A DNA stretch of 64,000 bases from Pseudomonas sp. NC02 (GCF_002874965.1 NZ_CP025624.1:6758001-6822000); one strand, 5' to 3'; shown: positions 19,273 to 28,758, counted from the stretch's first letter. Program-made: numbers and translations. The notes: generated by a model not told the origin, from the letters alone.

Positions 19273-20034
19273 TTACTTATCGTCAGGAACGCCCGGAACA
19301 TTAGGGATTTGATCGGTCGTACCTTCAACTTCTGCTTTCATCCGCTTGAGGCCCATGTGCCGCACGTCAGTACCCCGCACCAGGTAAATCACCAGTTCCG
19401 AGATGTTGCGTGCGTGGTCGCCGATGCGTTCCAGCGAACGCAGTACCCAGATGATGCTCAGTACCCGCGAGATAGAGCGCGGGTCTTCCATCATGTAGGT
19501 CGCCAGTTCGCGCAGCGCCGTCTTGTATTCGCGGTCGATGGTCTTGTCGTATTGGGCCACCGACAACGCCAGCTCGGCGTCGAAACGGGCAAACGCGTCG
19601 AGGGCGTCGCGAACCATGTTGCGCACCTGGTCACCGATGTGGCGCACTTCGACATAACCACGCGGCGCTTCGCCTTCCTCACACAACTGGATGGCGCGGC
19701 GGGCGATCTTGGTGGCTTCGTCACCGATGCGCTCCAGGTCGATCACCGACTTGGAGATGCTGATGATCAAACGCAGGTCGGACGCCGCCGGCTGACGACG
19801 GGCCAGGATGCGCAGGCATTCTTCGTCGATGTTGCGTTCCATCTGGTTGATCTGGTCATCGATCTCGCGCACTTGCTGGGCCAGGCCCGAGTCGGCCTCG
19901 ATCAGCGCGGTGACGGCGTCGTTGACTTGCTTCTCCACCAGCCCGCCCATGGCCAGGAGGTGGCTGCGCACCTCCTCAAGCTCGGCGTTGAACTGCGCGG
20001 AGATGTGATGGGTAAGGCCTTCTTTGCTAATCAT
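19273..20034 (-). CDS. phoU: Phosphate signalling protein PhoU
   Basis: A 253-residue all-helical protein with two PhoU repeats. Each carries the metal-binding E/DxxxD type signature (VIDLERIGDEATKIARR and LRSLERIGDHARNISEL). PhoU links the state of the Pst transporter to PhoR and keeps the kinase off when phosphate is plentiful. It also limits uptake. It is the last gene of the pst cluster, 72 bases after pstB. Confidence 0.97.
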   Translation of the reverse strand: MISKEGLTHHISAQFNAELEEVRSHLLAMGGLVEKQVNDAVTALIEADSGLAQQVREIDDQINQMERNIDEECLRILARRQPAASDLRLIISISKSVIDLERIGDEATKIARRAIQLCEEGEAPRGYVEVRHIGDQVRNMVRDALDAFARFDAELALSVAQYDKTIDREYKTALRELATYMMEDPRSISRVLSIIWVLRSLERIGDHARNISELVIYLVRGTDVRHMGLKRMKAEVEGTTDQIPNVPGVPDDK

Positions 20035-20106
20035 GTTGGCGTCCTTGGAACGTCCAGTAAGGTGCGGTCGACCGCAGCATCAGTTCAGTGAGCAACCAGC
20101 CACCTG

Positions 20107-20940
20107 CTAGCCGTAGCGACCGGTGATGTAGTCTTCGGTCTGCTTCTTCGCCGGGTTGGTGAACAGGGTATCGGTGTCGCCAAATTCCACCAGCTTGCCC
20201 ATGTACATGAACGCGGTGTAGTCGGAAACCCGCGCCGCCTGTTGCATGTTGTGGGTCACGATGACGATGGTGAACTTGGATTTGAGTTCGTAGATCAGCT
20301 CTTCGACTTTCAACGTGGAGATGGGGTCGAGTGCCGAGCACGGTTCATCGAGCAGCAGCACTTCCGGCTCCACGGCGATGGTGCGGGCGATCACCAGACG
20401 TTGCTGCTGGCCGCCGGACAAACCGAGGGCCGACTCGTGCAGGCGGTCCTTGACCTCGTCCCACAGCGCCGCGCCTTTCAGTGCCCACTCAACGGCTTCG
20501 TCGAGGACGCGCTTTTTGTTGATGCCCTGGATGCGCAGGCCGTAGACCACGTTTTCGTAGATGGTCTTGGGAAACGGGTTGGGCTTCTGGAACACCATGC
20601 CCACCCGGCGCCGCAGCTCGGCTACGTCTTCGCCCTTGCGGTAGATGTTGGTGCCGTACAGGTTGATCGCGCCCTCGACGCGGCAGCCGTCCACCAGATC
20701 GTTCATCCGGTTGAAGGTGCGCAGCAGGGTCGACTTGCCGCACCCGGACGGGCCGATGAAGGCGGTCACGCGCTGCTTCGGAATGTTCATGCTGACGTCG
20801 TACAGCGCCTGCTTGTCGCCGTAGTACAGGCTCAGGCCCGGGACTTCGATGGCCACGGTTTCCTGGGCCAGGCTCAGGCTCTGCTTGTCGCGACCCAGGG
20901 CTGACATGTTGATGCCGTGGGAATGGGTTTCATGTTGCAT
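20107..20940 (-). CDS. pstB: Phosphate ABC transporter ATPase PstB
   Basis: A 277-residue ATPase that powers phosphate import. Walker A is GPSGCGKST, the Q-loop region is [12 protein letters not shown], the ABC signature is LSGGQQQR, and Walker B is [14 protein letters not shown] with the switch His in VIVTHNMQ. The first ~25 residues extend beyond the E. coli protein. It follows pstA after 139 bases that contain a REPIN, so its transcript level may differ from that of the upstream genes. Confidence 0.97.
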   Translation of the reverse strand: MQHETHSHGINMSALGRDKQSLSLAQETVAIEVPGLSLYYGDKQALYDVSMNIPKQRVTAFIGPSGCGKSTLLRTFNRMNDLVDGCRVEGAINLYGTNIYRKGEDVAELRRRVGMVFQKPNPFPKTIYENVVYGLRIQGINKKRVLDEAVEWALKGAALWDEVKDRLHESALGLSGGQQQRLVIARTIAVEPEVLLLDEPCSALDPISTLKVEELIYELKSKFTIVIVTHNMQQAARVSDYTAFMYMGKLVEFGDTDTLFTNPAKKQTEDYITGRYG

Positions 20941-20969
20941 GGGATGCTCCCTGTGCTACCAATTCGTTT

Positions 20970-21058
20970 TGTGGGAGCGGGCTTGCTCGCGAAGGCGTCA
21001 GGTCAGTTGACCTATGTATGACTGATACACCGCATTCGCGAGCAAGCCCGCTCCCACA
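20970..21058. repeat. REPIN between pstA and pstB
   Basis: The inverted TGTGGGAGCGGGCTTGCTCG pair lies inside the presumed pst operon. A transcript through it would fold into a long stem-loop that can shield upstream mRNA or attenuate downstream expression. Confidence 0.9.
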
Positions 21059-21079
21059 TTTAGTCCGCGTTCACTTCAA

Positions 21080-22750
21080 TTAACTGTCCAGCGCTTTGTA
21101 TTTTTCGCGCAGGTGGTTACGAATCCACACCGCCGACAAGTTGAGCGTGGCGATCACCAGCACCAGCAGCAAGGCGGTGGCGTACACCAGCGGCCGCGCG
21201 GCTTCGACGTTGGGGCTCTGGAAGCCGACGTCATAGATATGGAAGCCCAGGTGCATGATCTTCTGGTCCAGGTGCAGGTACGGGTAGTTGCCGTCCACCG
21301 GTAGCGACGGCGCCAGTTTCACCACACCCACCAGCATCAGCGGCGCCACTTCACCGGCGGCGCGGGCCACGGCGAGGATCATGCCGGTCATCATCGCCGG
21401 GCTGGCCATCGGCAGCACGATCTTCCACAGCGTTTCCGCCTTGGTCGCGCCCAGTGCCAAAGAACCTTCACGTACGGTGCGAGGAATCCGCGCCAGGCCT
21501 TCTTCGGTGGCCACGATCACCACCGGTACCGCCAGCAGCGCCAGGGTCAGCGACGCCCAGAGCAGGCCAGGCGTACCGAAGGTCGGTGCCGGCAAGGCCT
21601 CGGCGAAGAACAGCCGGTCAACCGAGCCGCCCAGTACGTACACAAAGAAGCCAAGGCCGAACACGCCGTAAACGATGGCGGGTACACCGGCCAGGTTGTT
21701 CACCGCGATGCGGATGATCCGCGTCAGGGTGTTCTGCTTGGCGTATTCACGCAGGTACACCGCCGCCAGCACGCCGAACGGGGTCACGATCATCGCCATG
21801 ATCAGGGTCATCATCACGGTGCCGAAGATCGCCGGGAAAATCCCGCCTTCGGTGTTGGCTTCCCGTGGATCGTCGCTGAGGAATTCCCAGACCTTGCTGA
21901 AGTAGAAACCAACCTTGGTCATGTAGCCCATGGCGTTCGGCTGGTAAGCGTGCACCACCTTGCCAATGCCGATTTCGATTTCTTTGCCGTTGGCATCGCG
22001 GGCGGTCAGGCTGTCGCGGTTGAACTGGGTGTGCAGGTCGGCCAGGCGGGCTTCGATATCCTTGTAGCGGTTGTTCAGTTCGGCGCGGCCGCTGTCCATG
22101 TCGGCCTGGGCGGTGGCGTCCAGCTTGCCTTCCAGCTCCAGCTTGCGACCGTGCAGGCGGATGCGTTCGAGGCCGGCGTTGATGGCGCCGATGTCGGACT
22201 TCTCGAGGGTCTTGAGCTGGGCCGCGAGCTTGTTGACGCGGTCCACGCGGGCTTGCAGTTCCGGCCAGGCCGCCTCGCCTTCGGCGATCACCTTGCCGTC
22301 CTGCTTGACGTTGACCAGGGTGCCGTAGAAGTTGCCCCACTCACGACGCTCGATGGCCATCAACTCGACCGGCTTGGTCTGGTTGGTCAGCCACTCGCCG
22401 ACGATCCAGGTGAAGTCATTGCCGTTCAAGTCACGGTTGCCGACCTTGATCAGCTCGCGGGTCATGAACTCCGGGCCTTGGTCCGGCACCGGCAAGCCAG
22501 CGCTTTTCAGGCGCTCGCGGGGCACTTCTTCTTTCTGCACCACTTCGCCGACGACGATGTGATTTTCCTGGCCCGGCACGTTGTAGTTGGCCTGGATCAG
22601 GTCGGCCGGCCAGAAGTGGCCCAGGCCACGCACGGCAATCACGGCAAGCAAACCAATGGTCATGATGACCGCGATGGACACCGCGCCACCGCTGATCCAG
22701 ACGCCCGGGGCGCCGCTCTTGAACCATCCATTCAGGGAGTTCTGTTTCAC
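21080..22750 (-). CDS. pstA: Phosphate ABC transporter permease PstA (long form)
   Basis: A 556-residue inner-membrane subunit, nearly twice the length of E. coli PstA. One N-terminal helix at about 17-42 is followed by an extra soluble region. That region includes a coiled-coil-like segment at about 165-250 (VNKLAAQLKTLEKSD). The conserved permease domain starts near residue 305 (GTVMMTLIMAMIVTPFGVLA) and contains the EAA loop region around EGLARIPRTVREGSLALGATK. The long form is usual in Pseudomonas. The job of the insertion is not known. It begins 15 bases after pstC. Confidence 0.95.
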   Translation of the reverse strand: MKQNSLNGWFKSGAPGVWISGGAVSIAVIMTIGLLAVIAVRGLGHFWPADLIQANYNVPGQENHIVVGEVVQKEEVPRERLKSAGLPVPDQGPEFMTRELIKVGNRDLNGNDFTWIVGEWLTNQTKPVELMAIERREWGNFYGTLVNVKQDGKVIAEGEAAWPELQARVDRVNKLAAQLKTLEKSDIGAINAGLERIRLHGRKLELEGKLDATAQADMDSGRAELNNRYKDIEARLADLHTQFNRDSLTARDANGKEIEIGIGKVVHAYQPNAMGYMTKVGFYFSKVWEFLSDDPREANTEGGIFPAIFGTVMMTLIMAMIVTPFGVLAAVYLREYAKQNTLTRIIRIAVNNLAGVPAIVYGVFGLGFFVYVLGGSVDRLFFAEALPAPTFGTPGLLWASLTLALLAVPVVIVATEEGLARIPRTVREGSLALGATKAETLWKIVLPMASPAMMTGMILAVARAAGEVAPLMLVGVVKLAPSLPVDGNYPYLHLDQKIMHLGFHIYDVGFQSPNVEAARPLVYATALLLVLVIATLNLSAVWIRNHLREKYKALDS

Positions 22751-22765
22751 AGACTTCTACCTTTC

Positions 22766-25051
22766 TTAAAGCGACGAGTATTTCTTGCGCAGACGCTGAC
22801 GAATCAGCTCGGCGAGGGTGTTCATGATGAAGGTGAACAGCAGCAGCACCAGCGCCGAGAGGAACAGCACGCGGTAGTGACTGCCGCCGACTTCCGATTC
22901 GGGCATTTCCACCGCGACGTTGGCTGCCAGGGTGCGCAGGCCTTCAAACAGGTTCATCTCCATCACCGGCGTATTGCCGGTGGCCATCAGCACGATCATG
23001 GTTTCACCGACCGCGCGGCCCATGCCGATCATCAGCGCCGAGAAGATGCCTGGGCTGGCGGTCAGGATCACGACGCGGGTCATGGTCTGCCATGGCGTGG
23101 CGCCCAGGGCCAGGGAGCCCAGGGTCAGGCCGCGCGGCACGCTGAACACGGCGTCTTCGGCGATGGAGTAGATGTTCGGGATCACCGCGAAACCCATGGC
23201 CAGGCCGACTACCAGGGCGTTGCGCTGGTCGTAGGTGATGCCCAGGTCGTGGGAGATCCACATGCGCATGTCGCCGCCGAAGAACCAGGTTTCCAGGTAC
23301 GGGCTCATGTACAACGAGAGCCAGCCCACAAACAGGATGACCGGGATCAGGATCGCGCTTTCCCAGCCATCCGGGACCCGCAGGCGGATCGACTCAGGCA
23401 GGCGGCTGAAGACGAAGCCGGCCACCAGGATGCCAATCGGCAGCAACATCAGCAGGCTGAAAATCCCCGGCAGGTGCCCTTCGACATACGGCGCCAGGAA
23501 CAGGCCGGCGAAGAAGCCGAGGATCACCGTCGGCATCGCTTCCATCAATTCGATCACCGGCTTGACCTTGCGGCGCAGGCTCGGGGCCATGAAGTAAGCG
23601 GTGTAGATCGCAGCGGCAACGGCCAGTGGTGCGGCCAGCAGCATGGCGTAGAACGCGGCCTTCAGGGTACCGAAGGTCAGGGGCGCCAGGCTCATCTTGG
23701 GTTCGAAGTCGGTGTTGGCGGCGGTCGATTGCCAGACGTATTTAGGTTCGTCGTAGTTTTCGTACCAGACCTTGCTCCACAGCGCGCTCCAGGAAACTTC
23801 AGGGTGCGGGTTGTCCAGCAGCAGCGGTTGCAGCTTGCCGCCGGCCTCGACGATCACACGGTTGGCCCGTGGCGACATGCCGAAGATACCGTTGCCGTCG
23901 ACCACCTGGTCCACCAGCAACGTACGGTGGGCAGTGCTGTGGAACACACCGAACTTGCCGGAAGCGTCGAGGGCGGTGAAGCCTTTGCGACGTTCTTCAG
24001 CAGTGATTTCAACGATAGGCGCGGTGCCCATCTGGAAGGTACGGATCTGCTTCAGGCGTTGTTCGCCGTCCGGGTCGCGGGCCATGAACCACTGCGCCAG
24101 GCCACCGCTGGAGTTACCGATGATCAGCGAGATGCCGCCCACCAGTTGGGTGCTGGCCGTGACTTGCGCCACGCCGTCTTCCAATAATTTGTAGCGACCG
24201 TTGAGGCTGTTGTCCCGCAGGCTGAAAACGTCGGCCTGGGCGCGACCGTTGATCACGTACAGCCACTGCTGGCGCGGATCAACGAAGATGGCTTTGACCG
24301 GCTCGGTCATTTGCGGCAGCTCGATGCGTTTCTGCTCGGTGGTGACTTCCTCGGTCATCATGTTTTCTTCACGGCTGATGGACAGCACGTTCAGATGGGC
24401 ACCACTGGAACCGGCCACCACCAGCGTCGAGTCGGTCGCGTTCAAGGCGACATGCTCAAGGGAGCGGCCTTGTTCGTCGAGGACGATCGGTGTTTCGCCG
24501 TAAGGGTATTCAACGGCGGGCGAGATGGTCTTCTTGCCGTCCGGGTACGACACTTTATAGGTGTGGCGGAACACCAGGGACTGGCCGTTGGACAGGCCGA
24601 GGATCACCAGCGGGCTGCCGGGCTGGTCTTCACCAATGGAGGCGACTGTCACGCCCGCCGGCAACGGCAGGTCAACGCGCTTGAGTTCGGCACCCGTGTC
24701 AACGTTGAAGAACAGCGCCTGGCCCTTGTCGGAAACCCGCATGGCGACCTGGTTCTGTTCTTCCATGGAGATCATCAGCGGCTTGCCGGCATCCTGCAGC
24801 CAGGCAGGCGCGAGGGCCTCTTCCTTGGTCAGGTTGGCGCCGTGGAACAGCGGCGCGACCACGTAGGCGAGGAAGAAGAAGATCAAGGTGATCGCGCCCA
24901 GGACGGCAAGGCCGCCAATCAGCACGTACCAGCGGGTCAGGCGATCCTTGAGCGCGCGGATGCGGCGCTTGCGTTGCAGCTCAGGCGTATTGAAATCAAT
25001 GCGCTTGGGGGGAGAAGTCGTCGTCATGGTGGAATTGGCCAGATCATTCAT
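22766..25051 (-). CDS. pstC: Phosphate ABC transporter permease PstC (long form)
   Basis: A 761-residue permease subunit, over twice the size of E. coli PstC. After one helix (about 45-70) comes a ~370-residue periplasmic region with beta-rich, WD40-like strings such as DSTLVVAGSSGAHLNVLS. The permease domain begins near residue 455 (LTFGTLKAAFYAMLLAAPLA), with PRGLTLGSLALGATPWQT as the cytoplasmic loop. The start is uncertain. The ATG at 25051 is used, a GTG lies six bases further upstream, and an ATG at 25027 is also in frame. A Pho box ends only 23 bases before 25051. Confidence 0.92.
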   Translation of the reverse strand: MNDLANSTMTTTSPPKRIDFNTPELQRKRRIRALKDRLTRWYVLIGGLAVLGAITLIFFFLAYVVAPLFHGANLTKEEALAPAWLQDAGKPLMISMEEQNQVAMRVSDKGQALFFNVDTGAELKRVDLPLPAGVTVASIGEDQPGSPLVILGLSNGQSLVFRHTYKVSYPDGKKTISPAVEYPYGETPIVLDEQGRSLEHVALNATDSTLVVAGSSGAHLNVLSISREENMMTEEVTTEQKRIELPQMTEPVKAIFVDPRQQWLYVINGRAQADVFSLRDNSLNGRYKLLEDGVAQVTASTQLVGGISLIIGNSSGGLAQWFMARDPDGEQRLKQIRTFQMGTAPIVEITAEERRKGFTALDASGKFGVFHSTAHRTLLVDQVVDGNGIFGMSPRANRVIVEAGGKLQPLLLDNPHPEVSWSALWSKVWYENYDEPKYVWQSTAANTDFEPKMSLAPLTFGTLKAAFYAMLLAAPLAVAAAIYTAYFMAPSLRRKVKPVIELMEAMPTVILGFFAGLFLAPYVEGHLPGIFSLLMLLPIGILVAGFVFSRLPESIRLRVPDGWESAILIPVILFVGWLSLYMSPYLETWFFGGDMRMWISHDLGITYDQRNALVVGLAMGFAVIPNIYSIAEDAVFSVPRGLTLGSLALGATPWQTMTRVVILTASPGIFSALMIGMGRAVGETMIVLMATGNTPVMEMNLFEGLRTLAANVAVEMPESEVGGSHYRVLFLSALVLLLFTFIMNTLAELIRQRLRKKYSSL

Positions 25052-25057
25052 GCGCAC

Positions 25058-25091
25058 ACCCTAGCGATCCTGTATGACAGAAAGATGACAA
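25058..25091 (-). promoter_or_regulatory. Pho box and -10 upstream of pstC
   Basis: Read on the minus strand, TTGTCAT-CTTT-CTGTCAT (25091-25074) matches the PhoB box almost perfectly. Ten bases later TAGGGT (25063-25058) can serve as the -10. Transcription would begin near 25051, on top of the annotated pstC start. The site lies inside the pstS-pstC gap and suggests a second Pho promoter for the transporter genes. Confidence 0.6.
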
Positions 25092-25138
25092 TGCAGTGAC
25101 GCAAGAAATCCGCCGCGTAGCAGGGCTGGCAGCGGATT

Positions 25139-25178
25139 AAAAAATGGGGGGCGAGGTCCAGGTCTTACAGACCCCGCC
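25139..25178 (-). terminator. Terminator-like hairpin between pstS and pstC
   Basis: On the minus strand GGCGGGGTC and GACCTCGCC form a nine-base stem with one mismatch and an eleven-base loop. It is followed by CCCCA and a run of six T. It would stop part of the pstS transcript before pstC, in line with the usual excess of the binding protein over the permease. Confidence 0.6.
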
Positions 25179-25229
25179 GAGGCCTTGAACCGTGGGTAAA
25201 CCGCGGTTCCAGGCAGGTTTACCGGCGGC

Positions 25230-26219
25230 TTATTTGCCACCTTCTTTCAGGCCCAGGTCAGCCAGTGCCTTGGCGGCAACTTTGGCTGGCAGCGGGATGT
25301 AGCCGTCTTTCACTACCACTTCCTGGCCCTGTTTGGACAGAACCAGCTTCACGAACTCGGCTTCCAGCGGGGCCAGAGGCTTGTTCGGGGCTTTGTTGAC
25401 GTAGACGTAGAGGAAGCGCGACAGCGGGTATTTGCCGTTCAGGGCGTTTTCTTCGCTGTCTTCGATGAAGTCAGTGCTGCCTTTCTTGGCCAGGGCCACG
25501 GTTTTCACGCTGGCGGTTTTGTAACCGATGCCCGAGTAACCGATGCCGTTCAGCGAGGAGCTGATGGACTGCACAACCGACGCCGAACCAGGTTGTTCGT
25601 TCACGTTAGGCTTGTAGTCGCCTTTGCACAGGGCTTCTTCCTTGAAGTAGCCGTAGGTGCCGGATACCGAGTTGCGACCGAACAGTTGCACTGGCTTGTT
25701 GGCCAGGTCGCCGGTCACGCCCAGGTCGCCCCAGGTCTTGACGTCAGCCTTGGCGCCGCACAGACGAGTCGAGGAGAAGATCGCGTCGACTTGTTCCATG
25801 GTCAGGTGCTGGATCGGGTTGTCCTTGTGCACGAACACGGCCAGGGCATCCACGGCAACCGGGATCGCGGTTGGCTTGTAGCCGTACTTCTGCTCGAAGG
25901 CAGCCAGCTCGGTGTCCTTCATCTTGCGGCTCATCGGGCCCAGGTTGGAGGTGCCTTCAGTCAGTGCAGGAGGTGCAGTGGCGGAGCCGGCGGCCTGAAT
26001 CTGGATGTTGACGTTCGGGTATTCCTTTTTGTAACCCTCAGCCCACAGGGTCATCAGGTTTGCCAGGGTATCGGAACCAACGCTGGACAGGTTGCCCGAC
26101 ACACCAGTGGTCTTCACGTAAGCCGGAATCGCCGGGTCAACACCAGCGGCTACCGCGTTAGCGGTCGCAACGCCAGCAGCGACAAAAGTCATTGCCGCCA
26201 TCAAACGTTTCAGTTTCAT
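25230..26219 (-). CDS. pstS: Periplasmic phosphate-binding protein PstS
   Basis: A 329-residue exported binding protein with a Sec signal ending ATANAVAAG. Phosphate contacts typical of the family are visible: [11 protein letters not shown] near residue 46, [21 protein letters not shown] and [11 protein letters not shown]. It delivers phosphate to PstC/PstA. It is the first gene of the pst cluster and lies behind three tandem Pho half-sites. Confidence 0.96.
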   Translation of the reverse strand: MKLKRLMAAMTFVAAGVATANAVAAGVDPAIPAYVKTTGVSGNLSSVGSDTLANLMTLWAEGYKKEYPNVNIQIQAAGSATAPPALTEGTSNLGPMSRKMKDTELAAFEQKYGYKPTAIPVAVDALAVFVHKDNPIQHLTMEQVDAIFSSTRLCGAKADVKTWGDLGVTGDLANKPVQLFGRNSVSGTYGYFKEEALCKGDYKPNVNEQPGSASVVQSISSSLNGIGYSGIGYKTASVKTVALAKKGSTDFIEDSEENALNGKYPLSRFLYVYVNKAPNKPLAPLEAEFVKLVLSKQGQEVVVKDGYIPLPAKVAAKALADLGLKEGGK

Positions 26220-26286
26220 GCCTTGCTCCTAGCAGATAGGGATAGTTGGATCGGGGCCAAGTATCGGTAGGCCGTGTGAACACTCT

Positions 26287-26315
26287 ATGTCTGGAATATG
26301 ACAATTAGATGAAAG
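26287..26315 (-). promoter_or_regulatory. Three tandem Pho half-sites upstream of pstS
   Basis: On the minus strand CTTTCAT-CTAA-TTGTCAT-ATTC-CAGACAT places three CTGTCAT-like 7-mers exactly 11 bases apart. This is a one-and-a-half-fold PhoB box, about 70 bases before the pstS ATG. I do not see a convincing -10 at the usual distance. Confidence 0.6.
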
Positions 26316-26428
26316 GCCAGCATTTATGAAAAAGCTGACAGGAAGGAGAAACGCCAATAAATCCGGGGCTTGCGAGGAGGTTGGAGCGATTTCGTGGAAA
26401 CAATCTGTAATCGTTGTAAGGCAAAATC

Positions 26429-26520
26429 TGTGGCGAGGGAGCTTGCTCCCGTTGGGTCGCGTAGCGGCCCCCAGAATGGAACCGCTGCGCAGTTCAACGG
26501 GAGCAAGCTCCCTCGCCACA
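26429..26520. repeat. Inverted repeat, third REP group
   Basis: TGTGGCGAGGGAGCTTGCTC is mirrored at the far end around a ~25-base spacer. It lies between the pstS promoter region and the 3' end of the MFS transporter gene. Confidence 0.88.
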
Positions 26521-26548
26521 AGGTTGTCCGGCAGTTTTCAAAAACGTG

Positions 26549-27838
26549 TCAGCGCCCGCGCTTCCACAGGTACCCACCCACCGCCATCCCCATCACGCAC
26601 AGGGCAGCCACGTAGTAAGCAGGGCCCATCGGGCTTTCCTTCATCAGCAGCGACACCGCTAACGGCGTCAGGCCACCGAATACGGCGTAGGCGACGTTGT
26701 AGGAGAACGACAAACCGCTGAAACGCACCACCGGCGGGAACGCTTTCACCATGACATAGGGCACCACGCCAATGGTGCCTACAAACAGGCCGGTCAAGGC
26801 GTACAGCGGGAACAGCCAGTCCGGGTGAGCCATCAGGCTGTGATAGAGCGTCCAGGACGTTGCCAGCAACAAGGCACAACCGATGATCAGCACGCGCCCG
26901 GCACCAAAACGGTCGGCCAGGGCGCCGGAAGCAATACACCCCAGGCTCAGGGTGACGATGGCCAGGCTATTGGCCTGCAGCGCCACCGTTGGGCTGAAGT
27001 GGTAGATCGTTTGCAGCACGGTCGGCGTCATCAGGATAACCACGACCACACCGGCCGACAGCAGCCAGGTCAACAGCATCGACAGTACGATGGCGCCACG
27101 ATGGTCACGCAACACCGCGCGCAACGGCAGCTCGGCCGCCAGGGTCTTGCGCTGCTGCATCTCGGCGAAGATCGGGGTTTCGTGCAGCCAGCGACGCAGG
27201 TACACCGACAACAGGCCGAACACACCCCCCAGCAGGAACGGAATGCGCCAGGCGTAATCCGACACCTGTTCCGGGCTGTAGAGCGTGTTGATGGCCGTGG
27301 CCACCAGCGAACCCAACAGAATGCCGGCCGTCAGGCCGCTGGTCAGGGTGCCGCAGGCATAACCGATGTGACGGGGCGGTACGTGCTCGGACACGAACAC
27401 CCACGCGCCCGGCACTTCACCGCCAATCGCCGCGCCCTGGATCACGCGCATCAGCAGCAACAGGATCGGCGCCCACAGGCCGATCTGCGCGTAGGTCGGC
27501 AGCAGGCCCATGATCAGGGTCGGCACGGCCATCATGAAGATGCTCAGGGTGAACATCTTCTTGCGCCCCAGCAGGTCGCCGAAGTGCGCCATGATGATCC
27601 CGCCCAGCGGCCGCGCCAGGTAGCCGGCGGCGAAGATGCCGAAGGTCTGCATCATGCGCAGCCATTCGGGCATGTCCGCCGGGAAGAACAGCTTCCCGAC
27701 TACCGTCGCAAAAAATACGAAGATGATGAAGTCGTAGAACTCCAGCGCCCCGCCCAAGGCAGACAGCGACAGGGTTTTGTAGTCGTTGCGGGTCAGCGGG
27801 CGCGAAGGTTGCGCACTGCTTGCGGGCACGGAGGACAT
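26549..27838 (-). CDS. MFS transporter, metabolite:H+ symporter (MHS) type
   Basis: A 429-residue, 12-helix carrier of the MHS branch (relatives include ProP, KgtP and citrate carriers). It starts at 27838 with MSSVPASSAQPSRPLTRNDY, then GGALEFYDFIIFVFFATVVG. The loop 2-3 motif reads HFGDLLGRKKMFTLS, and the segment RVIQGAAIGGEVPGAWVFVSEH is typical. The substrate cannot be told from the sequence. Likely substrates are dicarboxylates, tricarboxylates or osmolytes. The longer frame to 28114 lacks family similarity and is not used. Confidence 0.9.
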   Translation of the reverse strand: MSSVPASSAQPSRPLTRNDYKTLSLSALGGALEFYDFIIFVFFATVVGKLFFPADMPEWLRMMQTFGIFAAGYLARPLGGIIMAHFGDLLGRKKMFTLSIFMMAVPTLIMGLLPTYAQIGLWAPILLLLMRVIQGAAIGGEVPGAWVFVSEHVPPRHIGYACGTLTSGLTAGILLGSLVATAINTLYSPEQVSDYAWRIPFLLGGVFGLLSVYLRRWLHETPIFAEMQQRKTLAAELPLRAVLRDHRGAIVLSMLLTWLLSAGVVVVILMTPTVLQTIYHFSPTVALQANSLAIVTLSLGCIASGALADRFGAGRVLIIGCALLLATSWTLYHSLMAHPDWLFPLYALTGLFVGTIGVVPYVMVKAFPPVVRFSGLSFSYNVAYAVFGGLTPLAVSLLMKESPMGPAYYVAALCVMGMAVGGYLWKRGR

Positions 27839-28295
27839 GGCAAGGCTTCTCTTATAGTAGTCAGGACGGCAAGCCCGGGACTTGCGGCAGGCTTGGCAAG
27901 ATAGCAAATCGCTTGAAAAAGCACAGCGTTGAGCCGTTAACAGTTCAGATCCGCGAAATATTTCCGCAGCAGACGTGCAATTAATATGAGCAGGAGCACA
28001 GTTGCCGGAAAAAGCCGCGATACAGCGTCTATTTACCGACCAAATGAGCGTCGGGAGGTCGTCGTGGCGCCGACGGCTCGATATACTCGGCCCTTGCAAG
28101 CGCCAGACCCGCATCCTTGAGGGGCTGCTGTGCCAAAACGCCGTTGGTTATACACCAGCCGATTTGGCAGAGTTTCCCTTTAGTACGCCTTACGAGAAAC
28201 GCATCGAGCGGTGTATGTTGGTGCTGAAACGTTTTTCCAGAAGACGGCTATCCACTTGAAATACCCATGAAGCGTCACGGGTCAGAGGCACCGGC
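27839..28295. other. Gene-poor gap between divergent genes
   Basis: These 457 bases separate the MFS transporter (minus) from the thioesterase (plus). TATACT at 28082-28087 could be a -10 for a rightward transcript with a ~200-base leader, but no good -35 is seen. An 85-codon frame at 28002-28259 has no recognisable features. No repeat or terminator was found. Confidence 0.4.
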
Positions 28296-28700
28296 ATGAT
28301 CGAACTCGAACAAGAAGATCCTATCCCGCAAGGCGATCTCGCCCTGCAAATCACCGCACTCCCGCGTGAAACCAACGGTTTCGGCGACATCTTCGGCGGC
28401 TGGCTGGTCGCGCAGATGGACCTGGCCGGCACCGCCATGGCGAGCAAGGTTGCCGGTGGCCGCGTAGCCACCGTGGCGATTGATCGCATGGCATTCCTGG
28501 TGCCCGTGGCCGTCGGCGCGCAGTTGTCCTTCTACACCCAGGCCCTGGAAATCGGCCGCAGCTCGATCCAGATGATGGTCGAAGTGTGGAGCGACGACCC
28601 GCTGTCCAGCGAATGGCGCAAAGTCACCGAGGCGGTGTTTGTGTTCGTTGCCATCGATGGCAGCGGCCGCACCCGCTCGGTTCCGTCGCGGGCGCGTTAA
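28296..28700 (+). CDS. Acyl-CoA thioesterase, YciA-like hotdog fold
   Basis: A 134-residue single hotdog-domain enzyme that hydrolyses acyl-CoA to free acid and CoA. Family features are TNGFGDIFGGWLVAQMDLAG near residue 28, which carries the active-site Asp region, and VDRMAFLVPVAVG-like IDRMAFLVPVAVG. The late segment TEAVFVFVAIDGSG is also typical. The protein is cytoplasmic. Chain-length preference cannot be judged. The mutarotase gene follows after 58 bases. Confidence 0.88.
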   Translation: MIELEQEDPIPQGDLALQITALPRETNGFGDIFGGWLVAQMDLAGTAMASKVAGGRVATVAIDRMAFLVPVAVGAQLSFYTQALEIGRSSIQMMVEVWSDDPLSSEWRKVTEAVFVFVAIDGSGRTRSVPSRAR

Positions 28701-28758
28701 ACATCGCGACGTTTTGACGGTCCATTGCCCCATTGTCTGCCATTGAGAGCGCGCGCCT

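Noticed and set aside
21950..24187. 745-codon plus-strand frame across pstA and pstC
   Set aside because: No recognisable domain. It spans two genes whose minus-strand reading is certain.
28002..28259. 85-codon frame in the MFS-thioesterase gap
   Set aside because: TTG start, no ribosome site, no domain or signal, and unusual composition for a small Pseudomonas protein.
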